Source of the DNA: an uncultured delta proteobacterium
GTDB taxonomy: Bacteria > Desulfobacterota > Desulfobulbia > Desulfobulbales > Desulfocapsaceae
Reading direction: 5' to 3'
Assembly: GCA_903875445.1 (NCBI GenBank)
Contig: CAIQWD010000028.1
Span: forward strand, 1 to 64,000
DNA length: 64,000 bases
Positions 56,021 through 64,000 of this stretch are shown in pieces; position 1 is the first letter of the stretch; each line of letters starts with the position of its first letter. A program made the translations under genes and the position numbers. Below the pieces are notes generated by a model. It had not been told where the DNA came from, did not search any database, and saw only the letters and a program-made list of their open reading frames with translations.

Positions 56021-57319
56021 CTATCCCCGATCTTCTATTTTCAAAAACGGGCGACTGGGAATCCCTTTATACACCTGTCGCGGTCGACCGATCCGGCTGC
56101 TGTCCTTGTCCGAATTCATCTCCTGCCAATGGGCAATCCAGCCCGGGAGCCTGCCCAAGGCAAACATGACGGTAAACATGTTGGTGGGTATGCCCATGGC
56201 CCGATAGATGATGCCGGAATAGAAATCGACATTCGGGTAGAGGTTGCGCGAGACAAAATAATCGTCCCGGCTGACTCGATATTCCAGCTCCTGAGCAATA
56301 TTTAATAAGGGGTCGGCGACATGAAGTTTTTCCAGGACTGCCTGGCAAACTTCCTTGATGAGCTTTGCTCGTGGGTCATAGGTTTTATACACACGATGAC
56401 CAAAGCCGGTAAGCCGGTAAGGGTCGTCGGAATTCTTCGCCATGGCGATATATTTGTCGTAATCTTCGCCATCCCGGTAAATACCCTCAAGCATGCGAAT
56501 AACGGCGACATTGGCCCCGCCGTGCAATGGGCCCCACAGGGCGTTGATGCCGGCCGAGATGGAGGGATAGAGGCCGACACCGGCACTGCCCACCAGGCGT
56601 ACCGTCGAGGTCGAGCAGTTCTGTTCGTGATCGGCATGGAGGATCAATAGCTTATTGAGGGCGATGACCGAGATCGGTTCAACCGTATACGGCATGTTGG
56701 GACGGTCGAACATCATGTTGAGAAAGTTGGCGCAGTAACTTAAATCGGCTCGGGGGTAAACTAAGGGATGGCCGATGTTCTTTTTATAGGAAAAAGCGGC
56801 AATGGTCCGAAGTTTCGACAAGAGACGGGCAGTGGTGGTGGTGAGGCCGCCGTAGGGGTCTTCCTCCTTATCCATTTCCGGATAGAAGTCGTGCAGGGTG
56901 CCGACCATTGTCGAGAGGATCGACATGGGTGAGGAATTTGGCGGAAAATGATCAAAAAAATGAATCATATCCTCATGAATCAGGGCATATCTGGTCATGT
57001 CGTACTTGAAGCGCTCAAGTTCCTTGGCGGTCGGCAGTTCCCCGGTCAAAAGAAGATAGGCCACCTCGATAAAAACGCAATTTGCCGCTAAATCGGCGAT
57101 ATCATATCCGCGATACCTGAGAATGCCTTTATCGCCATCGAGATAGGTGATCTTCGACTCGCAGGAGCCGGTATTCATATAGCCGCTGTCGAGGGTGATG
57201 TACCCGGTTTGCCGCAGCAGCGATCTAACATCCAGAGCCTTTTCACCGGTGCTGCTTTCAACTATCGGCAGGGTATAGGCAGTGCCGTCGATGATTACTT
57301 GGGCAGTTTCTTTACTCAT
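56021..57319 (-). CDS. gltA: Citrate synthase
   Basis: Condenses oxaloacetate with acetyl-CoA at the entry of the TCA cycle. 432 aa from the ATG at 57319 (GAGAGGAATATCA upstream), rather than 57334. Catalytic motifs: LHADHEQNCSTSTVRLVGSAG (His), LWGPLHGGANVAVIRML (His), and RLTGFGHRVYKTYDPRA; the catalytic aspartate is in YPNVDFYSGIIYRAMG. The N-terminal beta domain (KETAQVIIDGTAYTLPIVESSTGEKALDV) places it with the type II hexameric enzymes of Gram-negative bacteria. Confidence 0.97.
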   Translation of the reverse strand: MSKETAQVIIDGTAYTLPIVESSTGEKALDVRSLLRQTGYITLDSGYMNTGSCESKITYLDGDKGILRYRGYDIADLAANCVFIEVAYLLLTGELPTAKELERFKYDMTRYALIHEDMIHFFDHFPPNSSPMSILSTMVGTLHDFYPEMDKEEDPYGGLTTTTARLLSKLRTIAAFSYKKNIGHPLVYPRADLSYCANFLNMMFDRPNMPYTVEPISVIALNKLLILHADHEQNCSTSTVRLVGSAGVGLYPSISAGINALWGPLHGGANVAVIRMLEGIYRDGEDYDKYIAMAKNSDDPYRLTGFGHRVYKTYDPRAKLIKEVCQAVLEKLHVADPLLNIAQELEYRVSRDDYFVSRNLYPNVDFYSGIIYRAMGIPTNMFTVMFALGRLPGWIAHWQEMNSDKDSSRIGRPRQVYKGIPSRPFLKIEDRG

Positions 57320-57561
57320 TGATATTCCTCTCATATGGTAATAATAGGGGTGGCTGGATCACTCGCTTGCGGCACATTCAAATGCACCATAGAGTTGTCG
57401 TCTTTGTTGTCGGCAGTATAACCGATTCCAACCATCAAGCATAGGTTACCGGAAAGGTTTCTTGAATAACCACTCCTCCCTCGGTATAGTTGCAGGGAGA
57501 GCAACAGATTCTGATTTCTTTTCCGCCCGTTATCTGCTTGAAATACAGGAGTTATTCCGGA

Positions 57562-58206
57562 ATGTTGACGCTTATTGTCGCCAACGGCGAGCTGACCGGC
57601 ACCACAGGTCTTTCGAACCTGGTAGCCAGGGCCGACCTTATTCTTGCCGTTGACGGCGGGGCAAACCATTGCCGGCGGTTGGGAATTGTCCCCGATGCTC
57701 TTATCGGCGATCTGGACTCCATTACCCCGACCGTTCTCGAAGAGTTCCGGGAAAAGGCGGTTGCCATTCATCGTCATCCACCGCGCAAGGACGCCACCGA
57801 CCTGGAACTGGCCCTCGATCTGGCCATGGCCAGGGGGGCGCAGGAGGTTTTTTTGCTCGCCGGACTCGGTGGCAGATGGGACATGAGCCTTGCCAATCTC
57901 CTGCTCGCTGCCGGAGAGAAATACAAGACTCTCAACTTCACCGTATTGGGACCGGACTGCGTCATGCATATACTCCATCCCGGCGAGCCCTATTCTCTGG
58001 GCGGCGTCACCGGCCAAACGGTTTCGCTCCTGCCGCTGCAGGGTGATGTGCATGGCCTTACCCTCCGCGGCTTCGAATACCCGCTTAAGGACGCCACCCT
58101 TTGTTTCGGTTCGACACGAGGGGTCAGTAATGTCCTGCTGGATCCGGCGGCAACAATACAACTACGCAGTGGTGTGCTGCTCTGCATTCGTCTTGACCCT
58201 CTTTGA
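57562..58206 (+). CDS. Thiamine pyrophosphokinase
   Basis: Transfers pyrophosphate from ATP to thiamine to make TPP. 214 aa from the ATG at 57562, with AGGAG about nine bases upstream. Motifs: LILAVDGGANHCRRLGIVPDALIGDLDSI, then HPPRKDATDLELALDLAM, and LLAGLGGRWDMSLANLLLA, with the substrate- and Mg-binding Asp residues. Symbol thiN/tnr not applied. It overlaps the frame leading into the LysE gene. The minus-strand frame of 276 codons on top of it is a shadow. Confidence 0.93.
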   Translation: MLTLIVANGELTGTTGLSNLVARADLILAVDGGANHCRRLGIVPDALIGDLDSITPTVLEEFREKAVAIHRHPPRKDATDLELALDLAMARGAQEVFLLAGLGGRWDMSLANLLLAAGEKYKTLNFTVLGPDCVMHILHPGEPYSLGGVTGQTVSLLPLQGDVHGLTLRGFEYPLKDATLCFGSTRGVSNVLLDPAATIQLRSGVLLCIRLDPL

Positions 58207-58268
58207 TAACGGCGGACGGTGAACATGCATATCACAATTGTTTTACTGCAGAAAAAAGGAGCAAAATT

Positions 58269-58916
58269 ATGCTGGATACCGTCAATCTCGGCGTTTTTAT
58301 AGCCGCAGGTTTGCTGCTGAACATTACCCCGGGAGCCGATATCCTCTACATCGGCAGCCGGAGTGCAGCCCAGGGGACGAAGGCCGGGGTTGTCGCCGCC
58401 CTGGGAATCGGGACGGGATGTTTGGTTCATATCTTCCTGACGGCCTTGGGTTTGTCGGTTGTGCTGGCCACCTCGGCAGTGGCATTTACTCTTGTCAAAC
58501 TCGGCGGCGCGGCGTATCTGGTCTACCTCGGACTGGGTATGCTGTTGTCTCTGCGACCTGCAGCAGGTGCGAGACTTGAGGCGGTCGGCAGGCCCGTTGC
58601 CCCCTTGTCATACGACCGAATATTTCGTCAGGCAATTCTCGTCAACACCCTCAATCCGAAAGTGGCACTGTTCTTTATGGCATTCCTGCCGCAATTCGTG
58701 GCCCCGGATGCAGTGCATCCCGCCATTTCCTTTCTCTTTCTCGGCTGTCTTTTTAATTGTAACGGTACCCTTATCAATATCGTCTTCGCGGTGTTTTCCG
58801 CGAAAATAGCCGACAAATTGAAACGGCATGGCCTCTTCGGCAACCTCATCAAAACTGCCGTCGGCAGCCTCTTTCTCGGGCTGGGGGTGCGCCTCGCCCT
58901 GACTTCGCAGGAGTAA
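58269..58916 (+). CDS. LysE-family amino acid exporter
   Basis: 215 aa from the ATG at 58269 (AAAGGAGCAAAATT upstream). Six hydrophobic segments; the family hallmark NITPGADILYIGSRSAAQGTKAGVVAALGIGTG opens the protein, and the conserved NTLNPKVALFFMAFLPQFV follows. Likely an amino acid or metabolite exporter in the inner membrane (RhtB subfamily); substrate unknown. Confidence 0.92.
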   Translation: MLDTVNLGVFIAAGLLLNITPGADILYIGSRSAAQGTKAGVVAALGIGTGCLVHIFLTALGLSVVLATSAVAFTLVKLGGAAYLVYLGLGMLLSLRPAAGARLEAVGRPVAPLSYDRIFRQAILVNTLNPKVALFFMAFLPQFVAPDAVHPAISFLFLGCLFNCNGTLINIVFAVFSAKIADKLKRHGLFGNLIKTAVGSLFLGLGVRLALTSQE

Positions 58917-58991
58917 GCCGTCGTTCAACAATAAGCAATCCGTTTTTTACAACGGTTTATCACCCACATTTTTCCAAAGGAGCAATGCCAT

Positions 58992-60332
58992 ATGTTCGGA
59001 TCCATGAAATTGCAGTTCAAATTAGTTGTTATCGGATGTTTGATGGTTGTTTTGCCACAGATTATTGTCGGCGCCATCACTTTTTTTCAAAACAAGTCCA
59101 CTCTCGACTTTACCGTCGATGTGGCTAAAAACCAAGCCTTTGCCAATCTCGATCAACTGGCAAAATCAGTATATGGGTTGGTTGAATCGCATCAGGAAGT
59201 CAATGAAAGGAACATCAAAAGCGCCTTGAATGTCGCCCGTGAAATCGTTTCCCAAGGCGGCGGCTTCGCGCTGGATGAAAAGACCGTGAGTTGGCAAGCG
59301 ACGAATCAATTGTCCCAAGCTGCTTCAATGCAGGAACTGCCCCGGATGAAAATCGGCAACTCCTGGCTCGGCCAGGTGAATGACCCGAAGATCCCTGTTC
59401 CCGTGGTTGATAAGGTTCGGGAAACCGTGTCGGTGACATGCACGATCTTTCAGCGGATGAATGTTGCCGGAGACATGCTGCGAGTTGCGACAAACGTATT
59501 AAAGGATGATGGGACCCGGGCAATCGGAACCTTCATTCCCGGAGTCAATCCAGACGGCAAACTTAATCCGGTAACCGCCGCGATAATGAAAGGAGACTCC
59601 TTTACCGGAAGAGCCTACGTAGTGAACAATTGGTATATTGCCTCCTATGAACCAATACGAGACGCTTCAAGCAAGATCATCGGTATGTTGTATGTGGGGA
59701 TTCCGGTTGAAAGCGTCAAGAGTCTCCGCGAAACGATTATGCGGATTGTCGTCGGTAAAACCGGTTATGCGTGGGTCTTGGACAGCAAGGGTAAATATGT
59801 CATATCAAACAAGGGCAAGCGTGACGGGGAAGATATCTCTGCCATGAAAGATGAACAGGGAAACCTGTTTATCCAAGATATGGTAAAAAAAGCCCTTGCT
59901 TTAAAACCAGGCGAGATCGGTGAGCACTACTATCCTTGGAAAAATCCGGGTGAAGCGGCGGCGAGAATTAAGGTAGCAAGATTCATGTATTTTGCACCAT
60001 GGGACTGGGTTATCGGCGTGGGAACCGCCCAGGATGAATTCTTGGATTCGGCCGCAAAGATAGAAGCCTCTTCCAAACAGAGCAGCATCATTTTGTTCTC
60101 GGTTCTCATTGCATCCTTGGCGGCAGCCGTGCTGATTTGGATTGTCGTTGCCAGACGGATCACGCAGCCGATCATAATGCTCACAGACGCTGCCGAGAAG
60201 ATGAGCCTGGGCGATCTCTCCATCAATATCGAAATCGACTCAAAGGATGAGATCGGCGCCCTCGCCAAAGCCATCGGACGCATGCAAACCAGCCTGAAAC
60301 TGGCGATGGACAGGTTGCTCAAGCAACGGTAG
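58992..60332 (+). CDS. Cache-HAMP transmembrane sensor lacking an output domain
   Basis: 446 aa. First transmembrane segment near residues 9-30, a large periplasmic region (about 31-365) of the double Cache (Cache 3/Cache 2) type, with SYEPIRDASSKIIGMLYVGIPVESV, GYAWVLDSKGKYVISNKGKRDGE and FAPWDWVIGVGTAQDEF. A second transmembrane segment lies near 370-393, then a HAMP domain (about 394-440: RRITQPIIMLTDAAEKMSLGDLSI). The protein stops just after HAMP, without a methyl-accepting, kinase or cyclase domain. Any signal must be passed by interaction or by an unlinked partner. No frameshifted output domain was found behind it. Confidence 0.9.
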   Translation: MFGSMKLQFKLVVIGCLMVVLPQIIVGAITFFQNKSTLDFTVDVAKNQAFANLDQLAKSVYGLVESHQEVNERNIKSALNVAREIVSQGGGFALDEKTVSWQATNQLSQAASMQELPRMKIGNSWLGQVNDPKIPVPVVDKVRETVSVTCTIFQRMNVAGDMLRVATNVLKDDGTRAIGTFIPGVNPDGKLNPVTAAIMKGDSFTGRAYVVNNWYIASYEPIRDASSKIIGMLYVGIPVESVKSLRETIMRIVVGKTGYAWVLDSKGKYVISNKGKRDGEDISAMKDEQGNLFIQDMVKKALALKPGEIGEHYYPWKNPGEAAARIKVARFMYFAPWDWVIGVGTAQDEFLDSAAKIEASSKQSSIILFSVLIASLAAAVLIWIVVARRITQPIIMLTDAAEKMSLGDLSINIEIDSKDEIGALAKAIGRMQTSLKLAMDRLLKQR

Positions 60333-60365
60333 CGCGACACCTTTTCCTGAGATCAGGAACGGCAT

Positions 60366-60405
60366 GCATCAAGACTCGGTGGGAATCCCCGCCGGGTCTT
60401 GATGC
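60366..60405. terminator. Strong hairpin between Cache-HAMP and cupin genes
   Basis: 18-base stem (60366-60383 with 60388-60405, two G-T pairs) around a 4-base loop. No T-run on either side, so it may act as a bidirectional terminator or mRNA stabiliser. Confidence 0.55.
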
Positions 60406-60451
60406 GTGGCAAAGACAAGAGGCAAAACAAGTAATTCTTTAAAATCCGCGC

Positions 60452-60781
60452 TCAGTCGACGATAAAGAGTTTCGCACCGCACTCGGTCGAGGAGCGATGC
60501 GGTTCGGCCTTGTCGGCTACCTGATAACTCATCCCGGGACGCAGGATAAATTTCCGGCCATCGGCAAGTTCCGTATGCAGTTCGCCTTCCAGGCACAACA
60601 AAATATGGCCCTTGACACACCAATGATCGGCGAGATAGCCGGGTGAATATTCGACCATACGCACTCGAATGGAGCCGAAGGTTTGGGTCTGCCAGTAGGC
60701 GACACCGCTATCACCTTGGTGTTCGGTTTTTTCAATCTCCGACCAGACGGTGGTTCCGAAAGGAATGTCAGATAGTTGCAT
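60452..60781 (-). CDS. DHCW-motif cupin
   Basis: 109 aa small cupin. DHWCVKGHILLCLEGELHTEL in the centre contains the DHxC pattern that names the DHCW group. RPGMSYQVADKAEPHRSSTECGAKLFIVD supplies a second His. Metal-binding, soluble; function unknown. ATG with AGAACC upstream. Third gene in the minus-strand group headed by the MocR protein. Confidence 0.88.
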   Translation of the reverse strand: MQLSDIPFGTTVWSEIEKTEHQGDSGVAYWQTQTFGSIRVRMVEYSPGYLADHWCVKGHILLCLEGELHTELADGRKFILRPGMSYQVADKAEPHRSSTECGAKLFIVD

Positions 60782-60805
60782 CGTTGGTTCTCCAGTATGC
60801 GTGGG

Positions 60806-61063
60806 TTATTCCCGGCAGAGATCGTTGGTGAGCACCGCCGGGTGCGAATGGCGGCGCCTGATTTTTTCGCCGAGGGCGATAAGCAGATCAGCCAGGGCCA
60901 GGAAGAGTTTATCGGTTCTGCTTGGATACCGGGCGTTGAAGAGCTTGACAAGGTGCCGGCGATTCGCCTCCAGAAGCATTTCCCGGCGCCGTTCTTTGAT
61001 CTCAAATTCCAGTAGATACGGATTCATGTCCTTGCACCATCCATAGTGAGATTGCAGCATCAT
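60806..61063 (-). CDS. Small basic protein of unknown function
   Basis: 85 aa if it begins at 61063, 73 aa from the ATG at 61027 (MNPYLLEFEIKERRREMLLEANRRHLVKLFN). The sequence is helical and rich in Arg/Lys/Glu. No domain recognised. It lies between the MocR gene and the cupin on the same strand, 24 bases from the cupin. Its start region overlaps no other gene. Real or not is not certain. Confidence 0.6.
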   Translation of the reverse strand: MMLQSHYGWCKDMNPYLLEFEIKERRREMLLEANRRHLVKLFNARYPSRTDKLFLALADLLIALGEKIRRRHSHPAVLTNDLCRE

Positions 61064-61069
61064 GGGCCG

Positions 61070-62623
61070 CTATTGGTAACTGCCGAGACCGCTCAGCCCC
61101 GAATCTCCGGGCGGGCGGCTGATGAATTCTTCGACTGCGCTGGCCAGCAGCTCGATCCCTTCCTTGATCTCCGCCTCATCCGACCAGGCATAGCTTATCC
61201 GGCAGCAGTTGACAAAGCGTTGGTCGATATCGAAAAGCGGGCCGGGCAAAAACGATACCCCCTTATCAATGGCAGAGAGAAACAGGGCAACACTGGAATA
61301 GCCGCGCGGCAGCTCAAGGAGCAGGGAAAAGCCGCCGTCCGGCCTGGTCCAAGTGACCTCGCGCGGCATAGAGCGATCGAGGGCTTTGAGTATCGCCTCC
61401 CGCCGCTGTTGGTACATTGCCGCCATTTTCCGGGTATGCGCATCGAACCTTCCCGACTGGAAAATGGTGAGTGCCAGCCCTTGGATGAGGGCGGGGCAGG
61501 AATGATCGTTGAGCCGTTTCAGCTGCGCCAGCTGCTGAATGCGCTGCGTCGAACTGATTATCCAGCCGAGGCGCAGCCCGGTCATGATCGATTTGGACAG
61601 CGAGCTGACCACTACGGTCTGCTCCGCCCCCAAACCCTGCATGAGGCTCGGTGGATTGTTGTCGGTCCAGGAAAGGTCCTTGAACAGTTCGTCGGCCACG
61701 ATCGTGCTGCCGGTTCTCTTCGCCCAATCGACCAGGAGCCCATAGCGCTCCGGACTGAGATGCGTCCCCATGGGATTATGGGCATAGGGACAGAGGTAGA
61801 GGAGATACGGGCTGCCGTTCGGCAGCTGGTTCAAGAGACCCGGCAGCGGCCCTTCGTTGTCGCGGGTGATGGTCTCAACCCAATGGCCCATTGCCGCAAA
61901 GGTGTCGGTGATTCCCTTGAAACACGGGGTTTCACAGATCACCCGCCGGCCGATCTCGCGATTTTCCTGGGCTACGAGGGTTACGCCCTGGATCGAGCCG
62001 TTGGTGATCAGCACCTGTTCCGGGCTGACCGTAGTGCCCTCGGCGGAGAAGCGCCGGGCGATTTCCGCCCGCAGTTCGTACCTGCCAAGGGGATCGGTGG
62101 CTTCGAGAAAATTGGCCCTTTTGTCCGCCAGGGTCTCGCGGCAAATCTCCTCAAGGAAATTTTCCGGCAGAAAGGCCGGATCGGGGACGCCCTTGGTGAG
62201 ATGGATGATCCCCGGCTTGTCGGCCAGCGACATGATATCCCGCAGAGCCTTGCCGACGCCCATGCGCAGACGCCGCGCCGCATATTCGAGGGGGTTATGG
62301 GCGGCAGACGGGTTGTTCGTGCCGAGAGTTGCAAGGGGTTTGTGACTGTCGCGAAATTCTCCCGGGCTTGCCTCGGCGGTATTTGGGTTCTGGATAAAGG
62401 TGCCGCGTCCGACATGGCAGCAGGCCTGGCCGGCGTCGCTCAAATCCTGCAGCGCCCGGCGAACGGTCGCCTGGGTAACCCCGATCTCCTTGGCCAGGCC
62501 GGCAACCGACGGCAGCCTGTCGCCGGGATGCAACTCGCCCAGACGAATGGCCTCCTGGATGACGTCGCGAATCTGTATATAGAGGGGGGTGTCGGACTCT
62601 TTATCTATTGTGTAATTGACCAT
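61070..62623 (-). CDS. MocR-type regulator / PLP-dependent aminotransferase fusion
   Basis: 517 aa. Residues about 1-75 are a GntR winged helix-turn-helix (PLYIQIRDVIQEAIRLGELHPGDRLPSVAGLAKEIGVTQATVRRAL). Residues about 110-510 form a type I aminotransferase fold, with the PLP lysine in VVSSLSKSIMTGLRLGWI and TIVADELFKDLSW just before it. MocR proteins use the aminotransferase domain as an effector sensor. GAGAGTGCA sits before the ATG. A consensus promoter and tandem direct repeats lie immediately upstream. Confidence 0.95.
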   Translation of the reverse strand: MVNYTIDKESDTPLYIQIRDVIQEAIRLGELHPGDRLPSVAGLAKEIGVTQATVRRALQDLSDAGQACCHVGRGTFIQNPNTAEASPGEFRDSHKPLATLGTNNPSAAHNPLEYAARRLRMGVGKALRDIMSLADKPGIIHLTKGVPDPAFLPENFLEEICRETLADKRANFLEATDPLGRYELRAEIARRFSAEGTTVSPEQVLITNGSIQGVTLVAQENREIGRRVICETPCFKGITDTFAAMGHWVETITRDNEGPLPGLLNQLPNGSPYLLYLCPYAHNPMGTHLSPERYGLLVDWAKRTGSTIVADELFKDLSWTDNNPPSLMQGLGAEQTVVVSSLSKSIMTGLRLGWIISSTQRIQQLAQLKRLNDHSCPALIQGLALTIFQSGRFDAHTRKMAAMYQQRREAILKALDRSMPREVTWTRPDGGFSLLLELPRGYSSVALFLSAIDKGVSFLPGPLFDIDQRFVNCCRISYAWSDEAEIKEGIELLASAVEEFISRPPGDSGLSGLGSYQ

Positions 62624-62640
62624 TGCACTCTCCTTGCTGT

Positions 62641-62661
62641 GTATTGATACCGTATTGATAC
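62641..62661 (-). promoter_or_regulatory. Tandem direct repeat, candidate MocR operator
   Basis: GTATTGATAC occurs at 62641-62650 and again at 62652-62661, offset by 11 bases (about one helical turn), overlapping the -10 and start region of the MocR gene. Direct repeats of this kind are common binding sites for GntR/MocR regulators. Confidence 0.6.
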
Positions 62662-62683
62662 AGTAATGATTTTATTTGGTCAA
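62655..62683 (-). promoter_or_regulatory. Sigma70-type promoter of the MocR gene
   Basis: On the minus strand TTGACC (62678-62683) and TATCAA (62655-62660) are 17 bases apart, about 30 bases before the start codon. Confidence 0.65.
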
Positions 62684-62757
62684 GGAGAAAAATTGTCAGG
62701 AGGTGACGGTTCGGCAAAAAAAAGCCACGAAGGTGTGCTCCAACGAAGAATAGCCGG

Positions 62758-64000
62758 TTATTTTTCGAGAAGGACTACAGTTTCAATATGATGGGTCTGG
62801 GGAAACATATCGATCGGCTGGATTTTTCGAATGGAAAAGCCGTGCTCGATCAGGTCGGCAAGGTCCCGGCACAGGGTCGCCGGGTCGCAGGAGATATAAA
62901 CCAGCCGTTCGCCGGTAAGTGCTGCTAATTGACCGGCAAGATCGGGGGCACCTTGGCGGGGCGGATCGATGACCACGCAGTCGAAGCGGGCGCCCCTTGC
63001 CAGCAATTCGGAGCAGGCGGTGTGGATCGGGCTTTGCTGAAAACGAGCATGGGCAAGACCGGCCCTGGCGGCGTTGTTTTTGGCCATGCGAATTGCCGAG
63101 CCCTGGCCCTCAATGCCCAGCACCTCAGCTCCAAGGAGGGCTAAGGGAATGGCAAAATTGCCCATGCCGCAATACAGGTCAAGGACACTCCGACCTTTTT
63201 CAACCTGACAAAAATCCAAGACCGTTTCGATGAGGGCGCGATTTTGCCCCAGATTAACCTGGCAAAAACCACCAGCCTCCCAGTGCAATTCGAGATCCTC
63301 CGGAAGCCCGGCAACGGCGGGATAATGGATGCCAAGCACATTGCCCGCCACCGTACCTTCCGCATCGCCATAGGGTCCCATAAGAGAGTATTGTTCCCCG
63401 GCAAAGAAAACCCGCTCCACCGTGTCGCTCTCCCGCGCGAAGCGTTCGGCCGCCAGGATTTCGGCTGGGCGGGGTTTGCGCGGCAATCGGAAGATGACGA
63501 CGGTTTTGCCGGTGCGAGGATTCTCCTGCAGTTCCACCTCGGACGCCAGAGACGTCAGTTTCCGACCGTCGGGCGCAGCTCTCAGAGCGACGAGGGTACT
63601 GTTCAGGGTCGCTCCGGCCAGCAGACATGCTTTGATGGGGATGAGGGTATGGGACCGAAAGCGATGAAAACCAAGTACGCCCCCCCCTTCAACCTGGAGG
63701 CGGAGGCGCTGCCGGTAAGCGAACTCCGCGGGTGCGGGGATCGGTTCCGCCAGTAATGATAAGGAATTCCGCAATTCTTCACGGTTGCTGCGACTGAGGA
63801 GGTCGACGACTACATCTTTTTTGATTTGCAGCTGGCCGACATACTCGCCATGTTGCAGGTCGCAGCCGCCACACTCGCCGAAATAGGGACAGGGTGGGGT
63901 ACGCCTGGCGGGATGGCGAGTGACGATTTGCCGAACTTGACCGAAAAGATAGTTTTTTTTCTTTTCTTCAATGCTTACAATGACAGTCTCGCCGGGAAGT
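62758..64000 (-). CDS. RlmD/RumA-like 23S rRNA (uracil-C5)-methyltransferase, 5' end outside window
   Basis: The reading frame is open from the right window edge (in frame at 63999) to the stop at 62758, giving at least 413 residues. The first part translates to a TRAM-type segment, then CPYFGECGGC (cluster Cys pattern C-x5-C-x2-C); a fourth Cys is in PIKAC. The C-terminal methyltransferase has the SAM motif VLDLYCGMGNFAIPL, the catalytic CVVIDPPRQGAP with Asp, and LVYISCDPATLCRDL with the catalytic Cys. The Fe-S pattern favours RlmD/RumA over TrmA, but exact target base is inferred. Confidence 0.95.
   Translation of the reverse strand, partial: LPGETVIVSIEEKKKNYLFGQVRQIVTRHPARRTPPCPYFGECGGCDLQHGEYVGQLQIKKDVVVDLLSRSNREELRNSLSLLAEPIPAPAEFAYRQRLRLQVEGGGVLGFHRFRSHTLIPIKACLLAGATLNSTLVALRAAPDGRKLTSLASEVELQENPRTGKTVVIFRLPRKPRPAEILAAERFARESDTVERVFFAGEQYSLMGPYGDAEGTVAGNVLGIHYPAVAGLPEDLELHWEAGGFCQVNLGQNRALIETVLDFCQVEKGRSVLDLYCGMGNFAIPLALLGAEVLGIEGQGSAIRMAKNNAARAGLAHARFQQSPIHTACSELLARGARFDCVVIDPPRQGAPDLAGQLAALTGERLVYISCDPATLCRDLADLIEHGFSIRKIQPIDMFPQTHHIETVVLLEK

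Noticed and set aside
57331-58161. Open frame of 276 codons on the minus strand over thiamine pyrophosphokinase
   Set aside because: It lies antisense to a well-supported gene, has no family motif and no good start. It is a shadow frame.
61046-62647. 533-codon plus-strand frame over the MocR gene
   Set aside because: Antisense to a clear two-domain protein; the translation is rich in random Arg/Gly/Pro and shows no motif.

Overview
The window reads like a chromosome segment of an anaerobic, menaquinone-using Gram-negative bacterium, most likely Desulfobacterota (Desulfobulbales-like). The reasons are a complex I operon without the NADH-oxidising NuoE/F/G subunits, a UbiE/MenG methyltransferase, a ThrH-type phosphatase, many Cache- and HAD-type proteins, and housekeeping genes of proteobacterial type. 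The taxonomic call is inference; no 16S gene is present.

Layout. 0.35-2.5 kb: a coiled-coil membrane protein and an M48 (Ste24-like) protease. 2.65-14.1 kb, minus strand: a tightly packed operon nuoA-B-C-D-H-I-J-K, then a MrpD/NuoN-like antiporter subunit, a tiny membrane protein, a NuoL-like subunit, nuoM and nuoN; it has four antiporter-like subunits instead of three. A divergent LysR regulator sits at its head (14.4 kb). 15.5-18.5 kb, minus: truA, argC, rpsI, rplM and a tRNA-Gly(GCC) with a clear sigma70 promoter. 18.7-23.8 kb, plus: hisB, a lipoprotein, then a coupled TtcA-like/DUF89 pair, asnS and ubiE. 23.9-30.4 kb: MOSC protein, universal stress protein, an unrecognised acidic protein, a small membrane protein, thrH, cytochrome P460, and an ECF sigma factor / TTHB210-like / cupredoxin cassette.

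30.5-36.2 kb is an accessory region. The first codons of a hybrid-cluster-protein gene (hcp) are left as a stub. A PaeR7I/XhoI-like restriction-modification pair follows. Beyond it, an AT-rich segment carries one large TPR protein with an uncharacterised N-terminal domain, bracketed by two ~80-bp direct repeats. This region is the best candidate for horizontally acquired or defence-related content.

36.2-46.8 kb: an SpmA-SpmB-like fusion, the recC-recB-recD operon and a HAD hydrolase. 47-51 kb: a FapA (DUF342) protein, a CBS protein, a dynamin-like GTPase and a small exported protein. 51.5-57.3 kb, minus: a giant Lhr-type helicase and citrate synthase. 57.5-60.3 kb, plus: thiamine pyrophosphokinase, a LysE-type exporter and a Cache-HAMP sensor without an output domain. 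60.4-64 kb, minus: a cupin, a small protein, a MocR-type regulator/aminotransferase with a well-formed promoter, and an RlmD/RumA-like RNA methyltransferase that runs off the right end.

Gene families were assigned by reading protein motifs only; no database search was run. Starts were adjusted where a ribosome binding site or the family N-terminus argued for an internal start.
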